From contig CP154956.1 in the NCBI GenBank assembly GCA_039621445.1, forward strand, positions 46,729,291 through 46,793,290: DNA of 64,000 nucleotides, given 5' to 3'. The DNA comes from Euglena gracilis (taxonomy: Eukaryota > Euglenida > Euglenophyceae > Euglenales). Below are positions 52,264-62,400 of the stretch, in pieces. The translations under genes and the position numbers were made by a program. Each line of letters starts with the position of its first letter. Within the stretch, counting starts at the first letter, position 1. The notes beneath the pieces are model-generated. The model searched no databases and was not told where the DNA came from. It saw only the letters and a program-made list of their open reading frames with translations.

Positions 52264-54741
52264 ATGCTTGGTGACAACAAGGAAACCTTGCAAGCATTTT
52301 GTACAAGTCTGCTCCAACTTGAGGAAAGCGTGAATCGGAATGCCCGATCCATGCAGGATGAGGTTTCTCGGTTGGATGGACGAATTTCTGCGTTGTTGGA
52401 AAAGCCAACCGCGGAAAATTTGCGCACCACCGTGGAAACCCCCACCAAGCCACTCCACCAATTGCAAACTGTCTCAAATGCAGTAAAAGCGCTTGCGGGT
52501 CAACTCCGGAATGTGGAGGAATCCCAAGGAAAGTCTGTCCAAGAGTTACACTTGGTTTCTGAAAAGTTGCCACACTTGGAAGAGTTTTCCCATTACCGCA
52601 AACGCATTAGGCATTTGGAGGCTGAGGTTGACCGTATTTGCGGCCAACTCCAGTTGGTGGAACATTTGGAAGAAACGGTGCATGACTTGTCCGCGAGTTT
52701 GGATAAAATGTCCACTCCGGTGCCGGTTGTGCCACCACCCACCGCGGTAACCGCTGCGGTTGGTAGTCCAAATGTCCCGGAACCGCGTTCTCAAATTACT
52801 GTTTCTGGAGTAGGAATTCCTACATCTACCGCGAATTTGGTACAACCACCCGCGAAAACGCGAATTGTACCACCTTTGCATTTGCCCACGCCACCAACCC
52901 AGTTTTCGGGGAACATTTCCGATGAGGAAATTGTTCCACCGCTCGAAAACTCGAGTCTCCACCAAGAAATTCAACATTCCAACCTTGTGCGAGGAATGAG
53001 CCAACGCCCCACACCTTGTATTGGTCATGTGTCGCATGCGCGACCATACCAACCACCAACGGGTTCTGGATTACCAGATCACGCATCGGGTTTTCGGCGG
53101 GAAACCCGCCCCACCGGGAGAATTTCACCAGATTTTTCGCAATTTCCGCAGGAAAATCCTGCCAACCCTACACTTGGTGTTGCACTTGGTGCAGGAAATC
53201 CTGCACGGGGTACACATGGAGCGGAAAATCCGCGAAACGCGTTTGGTGTAAAGCATTGCCCGGACCCAAACCCCTGGAATACAACCGAGGGTCAGCGGGT
53301 TACTCAGAGAGACTTCAAGGGCACCATCGCAATCGCGAACAAGGTGAAGCCCCAATGGGACGGGGATCCAACCACATGGAGACAATTTTTTCGGGATTGG
53401 GAGTACTACTGGGCACTAAAGGGACACACCCAAGTCCCGAATCCCGAGCTAGTCAAGATGGAATTCATCGATTGCCTACGAAGGGAGGAGCGAGAACGCG
53501 CACGCAATTTGGTAATACGTAATGGCGTATCATTTGATGACCTGGTTGAGCAATACGCTTCAACCAACTCAAGTTTGGTCACCAGGATTACCCTGGAGAA
53601 GAAATGGCGACAATGCGCGCCATCGGATCGCAAATGGAAATCCATTGACCTTTGGTATGCCAAATGGTTAGCACCTGCTTCCGAAGTTGATGAACTTAGC
53701 GAGAAGCAAATGCGCGAACAATTCGATGCGGTTTTATTGAATTTTGTACCATCCCTCGTGAAGGATATCCATCGCGAGGAGTTGCCGAGGCATGAGATGA
53801 CTCTTGCCCAGAGCTGGAATTATGTGTCAAAGCAACTCAAGCTTAACCAAGTTTTGGGACAAATACAGTCCGCCTTCCAAACGCGTCCCACCGCGGGAAT
53901 TCCTGCGGGTGCGGTCAATGCGTTGCAAAAAACTCCCACGTCACCAAGATCACCCACCACGGGACCGAAAACGCGGAACCAGCGTTCTTCGGACCAAGGC
54001 ACGGATAAACTGTGCTTTTTGTGGAACAAATCTGGTCACATGTCTCGGGATTGCCCGAATCCCGATGCACGAAAGCGTATCGGAAGCCCAAGGGGCTCGA
54101 CCTCCTCACGGGGATCGGGTTCCTCGGCGTTTTCACGTCAATCGGGAGTTTCACGTTCTTCGGAGAACCGCTTTAGCGGTAGTAGGCCCAAGTCACCATC
54201 GCGTGATGGTCGGGAAACCCGTCCTTCTCGCGGTCGGTCAGCTGGACCCCCTAACCGAAAACGGGATTTCAATCTCGATTCTTCACAATCTCGTTCGCGA
54301 AGAGGATCATCCTCTTCGCGCGAATCACCGGGGAAGTCCCGGTCACCGGTCATGGTCGACGGGAAACCCGTTCACCACGACGGTTTGACGGTAGAACGGA
54401 GTAAAATTCCCCCCGTTATGCGGAATCACGCCACAAATCCCGTTGATTAACTTTGCGGTTCCAAAGACCACCACTCATTCAAATGTCCCAGATCTCGTTC
54501 CCCCCGGCCCGGCTACGGTAATCGCGGTAAGAGCCGCGAGGACCGTGGTTACTCCTCCAACCGGCAAAAAGTCGGTTTTAAGATTTCTTGTTTGGAGGAG
54601 GACACCCCGGCTTCGGGCAGGGAAGGTGATGAGACCTCGGACGGGGAATTTAATGAGGCCCGAATGGCGGTGCGCTCATTGAATTCAATCTATTCCACCA
54701 AAAAGTCCGTTGCCAGCTATGCGGCCGGTTCGGACTTGGAG
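52264..54741 (+). CDS. Gypsy gag, coiled coil to zinc knuckle (copy B)
   Basis: MLGDNKETLQAFCTSLLQLE, coiled coils, Pro-rich linker, capsid-like helices (WRQFFRDWEYYWALKGH, EQFDAVLLNFVPSLV) and a zinc-knuckle region. Here the second knuckle cysteine is replaced: CFLWNKSGHMSRDC. The RS-rich tail includes a block of about 160 bp (54,296-54,456) absent from copy A, with a hairpin at 54,296-54,320 and an in-frame TAA at 54,448. After that the same frame is open to TAG 54,742. Confidence 0.88.
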
Positions 54742-54780
54742 TAGGGGAGCCCGAGGTCCGGAGGCACGAACCTCTGGGCT
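54742..54780 (+). promoter_or_regulatory. Gag-Pol UAG with downstream stem-loop (copy B)
   Basis: TAG 54,742-54,744 lies in frame with both gag (52,264 frame) and pol (54,790 frame). The stem 54,748-54,760 pairs with 54,767-54,780, with one mismatch and one bulge. Confidence 0.65.
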
Positions 54781-57036
54781 GATGAACAGATGGAGGTAAG
54801 ACCTGATCAACCTTGCCCCCCCTGCCCATCCGCCTTTACGGTCGGTACCCGGAATTATTTCGGGTCCCCTACCCCCCACTCCACATTTCCGCTCGGAATG
54901 CTGAGCAAAGTAGGAAAGGGTTCATGGGAAAGTTGGCATGCAAACGTATTTCCGCCAGACCCTTCACTTTGCGTACCGCCAATGGAATTACTCGTCCAAG
55001 CGGAAAACCGCACTCAAAATTTTTCCACCAAAGTTAAAATTCTCATTGACACTGGTTGTCGCATTGCACTGCTCTTTTGGTTGGGGTTGATACCGACCCC
55101 GCTCTTGGTAAGCGCCAAGAAACCGATCAAAATTACAACCGCGGAAAACACCCTCATGTGCGGTGGTGATTCGGGATGTGTGCTCGAGATACTCTTGCCC
55201 ATCATCCCCAAGCATCACTCACACCCCCAACAAGTCCAACATTTCACCAATATTTGGGGTTACGAGTGCGGAATTCACGGATCTGACGTAATTTTGGGAT
55301 ACCCATTTTTACGCCAGTACCGATTGGTTGTGGATTGCCACTCCCACGGTTTGCACACAGCACCCACCACTTCATTGACACCCAAACCACCATCACTGTT
55401 GGCGTCCACCATGACGACCACCACTTTACCAACACCGTTACCCACAATGGCAACACCGTTACCCACCACACCAACCACCGTTTTCCACACCCGGGGTACG
55501 GAGAAAGCCTCCCCCCCACCCAAAGACACACCCACATGCGTTCCACATGAGGTAGGGCAAGCGAGTAGCGGTACCCCCGCCGTTCCACTGGGTTACAAGA
55601 CGAAAGCCCAAAGGCCTGCAGTGATCACGGTGTCGAGTAGTCGCCCAGCCACACCACCACTCCGTTTCCCACCAGTTGTGCCGAATCCAGGCACACCTGT
55701 ACAAGACTCACCGGCTAATGCCACCGACACCCACTTACACGCACACCTGTCACACCATTACACTTCCTTCCAATGTGTGCACTGCAGGAGAATTTCCACC
55801 CAATCGGATTTCGATTGTGGATGTTTAGTTCAAAATCTGACATTAATAGCAATTCCGAAAACGGAATCCACACCCAAGGATACACTTGGTTGTAGCCCGC
55901 AATGCGCGGAGATACACCGAGTACTCCAACTACGCGGATTAGCTTCGTTGCTTGGAAACGCGAAAAGCGTGATTCCTAATTACAATCGCGATCACACTTG
56001 GTACGCATTTGATGCGGAATGGGGAGTCCCCCAACCTGTCCAAACTCCCTTGGGATTAACCCTTGAGGTAGTGGAAGGCAGCACGCATGTTTGTGGATCC
56101 ATTCATTGTGTTTCTACACTCCAACCCGGAAATCGGGTGCATGAATACGCGAAACGCGTGTGGAATGCTTTCAATTTTGGTCAATATCGCATTTTGAAAC
56201 GATGGTTTTTCAAAATCACGACATTGGCTGATTCTTTTGATTTGGCATTGGAAATCGATGCCTTTTCATCCAATGCACATGCCCGTTTACCACGTCATTG
56301 GTCACAACACTCCAACACATTTGATAAATTTTGGGGTGATACGGTGTTATGGATGCACCCTCCCCCAAAACTTATCGGATGTGTGGTTGAGAAAATTCTG
56401 CGGGATGAAGCCCGTGGAGTTACTCTCATACCTATCATTCCGGAAGCGGAATGGTTCACCCAACTATCGTATGTGTGTTTTCATTGGTGGGATTTACCCA
56501 CTGATGTACCGACTTTTGAAGATTTTTGTGGTAAAATATTACCCCCCTTACAAGAAATCATTTTTCGCGTATGTTTCTTCGATGCATTCGGAAAGTCCGA
56601 ATTCGCGTTCCCGAGGAAGCTCGGTAGCCCCAGGGATACCCTGGCGGTTTCCGCGGTCATCGAGAGTGCTGGTCAGCATCCGAATTCAGCCGAATTCTGT
56701 TCGCGGATTACCCGCGAATTTCACGGTGTGCTGGAAAATCCAGTATACGCATGCGACATCGACCCCGCGATACGCGGTCCGTTCGGTGTTTGTAAGATTG
56801 AGCTTAAGGAAGGAGCTAAACCAATGCACCGGACATTTTTTCGTTGTTCGGGAGAACGCGAACAAGCTCTCAATGAAATGATTGAGAAGCTTTTTCAGCG
56901 CAAGTGGATTGTGCCCCCGAAAAGCGAGTGGACATCCCAGGCATTTGTTGTTCCTAAACCCCCAGACCCCTCAGGTCAGAAAAAATGGAGACTGGTGCTG
57001 GATTACCGGTACCTGAACTCCCAAACAAAGGGATGA
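54745..57036 (+). CDS. Gypsy protease to RT fingers (copy B)
   Basis: Same frame as gag across the UAG. The first ATG is 54,790. Aspartic protease site KVKILIDTGCRIALLF, Thr-rich spacer, then the conserved block ending in the RT entry FGVCKIELKEGAKPMHR, VPPKSEWTSQAFVVPKP and WRLVLDYRYLN (RT fingers). It stops at 57,034-57,036 by a frameshift before PLPLIEDL. This frame spans 764 codons and shows that Pro, RT and the intervening block are one polyprotein. Confidence 0.9.
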   Translation, partial: GSPRSGGTNLWADEQMEVRPDQPCPPCPSAFTVGTRNYFGSPTPHSTFPLGMLSKVGKGSWESWHANVFPPDPSLCVPPMELLVQAENRTQNFSTKVKILIDTGCRIALLFWLGLIPTPLLVSAKKPIKITTAENTLMCGGDSGCVLEILLPIIPKHHSHPQQVQHFTNIWGYECGIHGSDVILGYPFLRQYRLVVDCHSHGLHTAPTTSLTPKPPSLLASTMTTTTLPTPLPTMATPLPTTPTTVFHTRGTEKASPPPKDTPTCVPHEVGQASSGTPAVPLGYKTKAQRPAVITVSSSRPATPPLRFPPVVPNPGTPVQDSPANATDTHLHAHLSHHYTSFQCVHCRRISTQSDFDCGCLVQNLTLIAIPKTESTPKDTLGCSPQCAEIHRVLQLRGLASLLGNAKSVIPNYNRDHTWYAFDAEWGVPQPVQTPLGLTLEVVEGSTHVCGSIHCVSTLQPGNRVHEYAKRVWNAFNFGQYRILKRWFFKITTLADSFDLALEIDAFSSNAHARLPRHWSQHSNTFDKFWGDTVLWMHPPPKLIGCVVEKILRDEARGVTLIPIIPEAEWFTQLSYVCFHWWDLPTDVPTFEDFCGKILPPLQEIIFRVCFFDAFGKSEFAFPRKLGSPRDTLAVSAVIESAGQHPNSAEFCSRITREFHGVLENPVYACDIDPAIRGPFGVCKIELKEGAKPMHRTFFRCSGEREQALNEMIEKLFQRKWIVPPKSEWTSQAFVVPKPPDPSGQKKWRLVLDYRYLNSQTKG

Positions 57037-57040
57037 CCCC

Positions 57041-57985
57041 TTCCCGCTCCCCCTGATCGAGGATTTGATCACCAAACAATCGGAAAACCGGTTGTGGTCA
57101 ATTTTCGATCTGGAGGACGGTTTTCACCAAATGCACTTGCACCCTGACTCACAACCATACACGGCATTCGTGACATCAAAGGGTGTGTACCAATGGACGG
57201 TACTCCCCATGGGTGTTAAGAATGGCCCAGCCATGTTTCAACGCATGATCCAATGGGTTTTACGCGACTCACCGTTTGCCATTGTGTACATTGATGATGT
57301 GCTGGTGGGAACACCACCACCATCTGCAAAATCAGGCGAGGATATCCTCGTGACACACTTCCACCATGTCTGCGCGGTATTAACCGCTTTTCAAAAACAT
57401 GTGCTTTTCGCGAAAGGCGCGAAAATGCATTTGTTTCGGATACTTATAAAATTTTGCGGTCACATCCTCAGCAATGGGCAGCGGAAAGCCGCTCCGAGTA
57501 AGCTTGAAGCCATCAAGAAATGGACCCCTGAGGTAATCAAAACGATAACTCACCTCAAAGGATTTTTGGGATTAGCCCAATATTACGCGATATATATGAA
57601 GGACTTCGCGAAAATCGCGGTGCCCCTCACCAAACAGCTCAAAAACCGGCCTGTTGACAACACCAAAGTCATTTGGGATGACCAAATGCGCGAGGCCCTT
57701 GAGAAAATCAGGGTTTTGCTTTTGGAGAATGTTGTCCTCGAAATCGCGGACCCGTACAAACCATATGTCCTGGAAGTCGACAGCAGCGATTACGCTGTTG
57801 GCGGAGTTCTTAGCCAGCATAACGCGGCAAATGAGCTCCGACCTGTGGCTTTCTTCAGCAGAAAGTTACAGGGCGACGACGGGAAAGGTCAAGCCAAGTG
57901 GAGTATACGCGAGAAGGAAACCCACGCAATCGTGCTTATACTCCAGAAATTCCGAAGCTGGGTAGCCAGCAGCCTCGTAGCCAGA
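57041..57985 (+). CDS. Gypsy reverse transcriptase palm and RNase H (copy B)
   Basis: Contains LWSIFDLEDGFHQMHLHP (first catalytic Asp), YQWTVLPMGVKNGPAMFQ, the YIDD box (FAIVYIDDVLVGT), the LGLAQYYAIYM connection and RNase H VLEVDSSDYAVGGVLSQH. It lacks the RNase H C-terminus and the linker to integrase because of a deletion of about 0.46 kb at about 57,980; a cryptic continuation ends at 58,072. Confidence 0.9.
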
Positions 57986-58002
57986 ATTATACTCTTTCAC
58001 CT

Positions 58003-58373
58003 TTACGGTTGGTTTTTCGCAATGAATCGGGTTACAAATATTGTATCCCCCAGGACCTGGTTGATGATGTGATTTTGTGTTATCACAACCACGGTCACCC
58101 TGGGGCCCCCAAACTTCTTTCGTTGGTGGGCCGCAGGTACTGTACAACCCTGAGTGAAAGGAGCTCTACTCACGCTGTTTGCGGATAGCGCAACGGTGTC
58201 AAATTTGTCAAGCGGTGAAACCACGCAGAGGTACCCCCCTGGTACGGTGGACTTTTTCCCCGTACCCCCTGACATTTTTACGTCCCTCTGCATGGATCTT
58301 CTGGAATTCTAACCGTGCAAAGGAACGGACGACAAAATTTACGATTACGTTTTTGTTGTCGTCTGCAGGCTGA
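58003..58373 (+). CDS. Gypsy integrase zinc-binding domain (copy B)
   Basis: YTLSPLRLVFRNESGYKYC, ILCYHNHGHPGAPKLLSLV and QRCQICQAVKPRRGTPLV (HHCC), interrupted by a frameshift at about 58,160-58,185. Confidence 0.8.
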
Positions 58374-58411
58374 GTGGGTACATTGTAGCCATTCCATGCC
58401 AGAAGTCAGGG

Positions 58412-59268
58412 TTGACTGCCCAAAGTTTGGCAGCTATATTTTTGGAGAAATGTATTTGCTTAATGTGTTTACCGAATGAAATAGTGAGTGATCAAGACCA
58501 TTTGATTTCTTCAAGGTTTTTCACCACTTTATGTGGTTTATTCGTAATCGAGCAACATTTTTCCATTATATACCGACCCAAAGGCAATGGTAGAGCCGAG
58601 GCAGCCGTGAAATCCGTCGTGAATATGCTTCGCCTTTCACTGGCTGACTTGCGCAGTAACTGGATATCAGTTCTACCATGGTCTTTGTTTTATATCGATG
58701 CCCTACCAGGGTTGGTTTTACCTCACTCCCCCTATAAATTAGTTTTCGGACGGGACCCTCCGGCCATAGGGGATGTCCCCTCGGAGAGACCCGCCCGAAC
58801 GAGAGTCAGCTGTGAGACCTGGTTTGCGGAAGTAGAAAATCTGTGTGGGTACGGAATAGCCGTATTCGCATGCAGTCTTCCAAGCTGGATCCCCTCTGGC
58901 TCGGCCCCTGTGAAATCCTAGAAAGACCAGGTACCAGCGGGCGTTACAAGGTTGCATTACCGAATGGTGTTGAGGACGTTCATATGGACGACTTCAAGCC
59001 GTACCTGTCACCACCGGATGGGAAACCCATCCCGTGTCTACACTTCAAACCCCGTTCCAGATTACCTGAGACGGACGATTTTGTAGTCGATAAAATCATC
59101 GATCACAAAATCGACAAAGGTATGCACCTTTGGAAAGTCCGCTGGAAAGGGTATGGGCCCGAGGAGGACACTTGGGAACCAGCAACCAGTTTTGTTGGGT
59201 ATGTCCAACAAGATTGGAAGCTGTGGAACAAGAAGCGTAACATTAATGTTTCCATGACAAGTTTTTGA
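58412..59268 (+). CDS. Gypsy integrase core and chromodomain (copy B, deleted inside)
   Basis: Core motifs SDQDHLISSRFF and KGNGRAEAAVKSV. It then loses about 110 bp near 58,843 relative to copy A (ENLRSAVQKRV... is absent), shifting the frame. The tail (58,843-59,268) retains DPLWLGPCEILERPG and the chromodomain KVRWKGYGPEEDTWEP, ending SMTSF-TGA. Confidence 0.88.
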
Positions 59269-59434
59269 GAACGCATGGGAAACCCATGTTGTTTTCTTTC
59301 GTTTTATCATTGATTCTTATCATTCTTTCTTTCCGCGGAATTTTTACCAGACAATAGTCAAGCAGTGAAAGTCACATTTACCAACCCAACACCAACAACT
59401 CCACCAACACACCGTACCGACCCCGGGCAGTATC
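59269..59434 (+). other. Pol-ORF3 spacer
   Basis: 166 bp without ORF between the pol TGA and the ORF3 ATG, with a hairpin CATGGG-AAA-CCCATG at 59,274-59,288. ORF3 must be made by reinitiation, splicing or a separate transcript; no splice sites were resolved. Confidence 0.6.
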
Positions 59435-62400
59435 ATGCTGCCCGGTGGAAGGGAGCCAGGCGGCGGACCGCCTTACCACCCCACCACTCACCCTCAACCT
59501 GACCAATATGTGTACCGATACGGTACACAGCCTCCTGTACGGACTGCGGCTCAGGGAAACCCTGAAGCCAGCAGCAGTAGCAGGATGACCCCGATGCCCG
59601 CGGAAGCGCGGCCATCTCAGCCATCAGGCTCTCGTCGCCTCCCACCGTATGCTGCTGTGATGATCCACCACACGGCGGAGACGATGAACCGGGTTATGCG
59701 TATGAGCGCAAGCCCGGCCATTGACCAAGTCACACAAGTCTTGTGGTATGACCACTGCCGTCAGATACTGACCAACGCGAATACCCCTCCAGCCCTGTGG
59801 TGTATGTGCTCCCAGGCGATGATGACTGGTTCGGTGTATTACACCGACCCCGCCACATCGGTATTCGCGGCGGACATCACAATGCGTGACCTGGGCATGG
59901 AAGTCCCGCCACAGGTAGCACGGCAGGTCCCACCGGTTGGCACCTACACTGCTCATTTTCGTGCTCACTCCCCCGGATTACCCGAGGAGGAGACAGGGGA
60001 ATCACCTGTCCGGAGTGAACAACCACGCGTGAAAGAAAGTATTTTTCGATCCCCTGAGCGCATGCCCCGGCGGGATCATCCCGCGCAGGAGCATGTGTCT
60101 CAGTACACTGTCTCTGGGGATAATCCACAGGGAGCAGTCCCTGCGTCTGTCTATGCGGACAGACCGGGATCACGAGATCAGTATGTGTATCCACCCGCAC
60201 CCCACCCTACTATCCCTGACCCTATCCCCAGACGTCCAGCGGAGGGAAACCCTCCCGTGACGTCTGATAGTGCCCGAAGCGCTCGCTCGCGGGAAGCCGC
60301 GACAGCGCCTCGTGCAGCCCCAGTCCCACAGGCACGGGATGAACCCGTTAACCCGTGGACTGGTCGGCCGTTCGACAACGAGGAGGACCGTCAACAGAAT
60401 GAATATGCTGTTGCGATCCAGAGACAAATCGCACGTAACCCACCAGTTCCGCCGGACAGGGATACCCCGCCCGGGCGGAAACGACAAGAGAAGAGCGCGA
60501 GCAGTATGATGCTGCTGTGACGGCTCTCACTGGAGTTCCCCCTCCATCACGATCGGGTCAACCAGCGCGACAGCGGGATGTTGCTGTGGCGGAAGCGCCA
60601 GCAGCACGACCCACCAACTCTGCTGTCGGCAAGCGTGACCGCGGCCCGGAAAATCTGACGCCGCAGCCACAGCGCTGCTCGCCTAGGTCGGAAAATCCGC
60701 CCGCGGCGATGCACGTCGACGCTGGCGAGGAAGCTTCGCCAGTGCCAGATGTGACGGCAGAACGGGCACGTCGGGAAACCCGACCACCCCCAATCGCACC
60801 AGTTTACTCGAATCGTGGAGACAACGAGCAGGAATTTGCTCGGACGACAAGCACAGAATCCGTGACTTACCCTGTGTATACACCAGAAGACCCAGAATAC
60901 TGGGAATACATTAACCCAGATTACTGGGCGACATTCGAATGGCTGTCCAACACAAAGGGTAAAGGTAAGGGGAAAGGCAAGGGTAAGGGGAAAGGTAAAG
61001 GCCAGGAGAAAGGTGGGAAAGCCCCACCTGGCAAAGGCGGGAAAGCCGCTTGGCCAGCTCCAGGCAAAGGCGGAAAATCTGCCGGACCACCAGCAGGAAA
61101 AGTCGGAAAAGCCGCCGAACCTTCGAAAACGAAGGAATACGACGTTGCCCAGCTGTTCGATTACCTGGATGAGATCTGGCCGAAAATCGAACAGGATCTC
61201 CAGCAGTATACACGTGCAGGCAACGTGATCCACCGACCACGGGAAGCGGTGCTCGAAGTGGTGCAGTATGTACGATCACTGCAAACGATTTTTCTACAGT
61301 GCCGAACTTCATGCATTTGAGGGATACCCTCATTCGAATGAAGTCGTCCTGGACCGGATGCCCGGTTTCTGGGAGCTGTGGTTCTGGCTGGGATATCCCT
61401 GCCAGAACTTCGGCATTTTTACTGACCGAAACGGTCAGTCTACGTGAACTGTTTGGGAACATGTCCTGACGACGAAACGTTCGTCGCACAGTTGAAGGAA
61501 ATCTTCCACCACATGTATTCCGTCAGCGCACTGGGAATCCAGTGGAAATATTACCCCCTGCCGGAGAAACTCCAGGCGCAGGCCGCGGTAATGTTCACGA
61601 GCAACCTCCAAGTGTTCTTGGACAGCATGTATGGCAGGCTGTTCAAGGTGCCGGACGTGGACCTCGCCTACATTCAAAGATTCAAACTGGAATGCCAGTT
61701 TTGCAAGGAAGTCCACATTGTTGACTTCTGGGGTTTCGGAGAACGCGGAAAACCGCCTCCGACCGCCGAGAATGCCGGCAGCCAACCGACCAGGAGATTT
61801 CTCCTGAATCAGTGTCGGAAACCCCAGATAGGCACACAGGACCGAAAGGTGCTGAAACAGCACCGGCAGAAAAAATTTCTGCTTCAACAATCCTGGCACA
61901 GGGCGTGGATTACCTACGTCCTGGAAGTGTACATCTAGTTCCTGGAATTCATGACCACTGATGTGAATATTCACAGGAAGTGGTTACCTCGGGGATACAC
62001 CGAGGAGGAAGCCAGGCCGAATGACCCAGACCGACGCAGGATGAACCTGCGGCCGGACTGGTACGAGGCCGAAATCGGTCTCGAGAAGCACAGGGAAAAC
62101 CAGTTCGGGAGTATCCTGATCTGGGAAGATTTCCAGTCTTTCTACGCAGCAGACGTGGAAAAACAGCCACGTTATGCTTTGCCGCTGCCAGCTTTCCTGG
62201 AAGACACAGGAGAGCATGGCATGAGCTGGAATCGGCGAATGCACTGGGAAGACCTCTGCCATAACAGCGAGGACGAGCCAGAACCCTTACCCGGAAGCTG
62301 GGTAAGACCGACATGGCCACCTCCATATCCAAACTCTGACAGGAGTGAGAGTATTAGCTTTTACTCCCTGTCAGATGCACAGGGGTGGTACAGAACCGGG

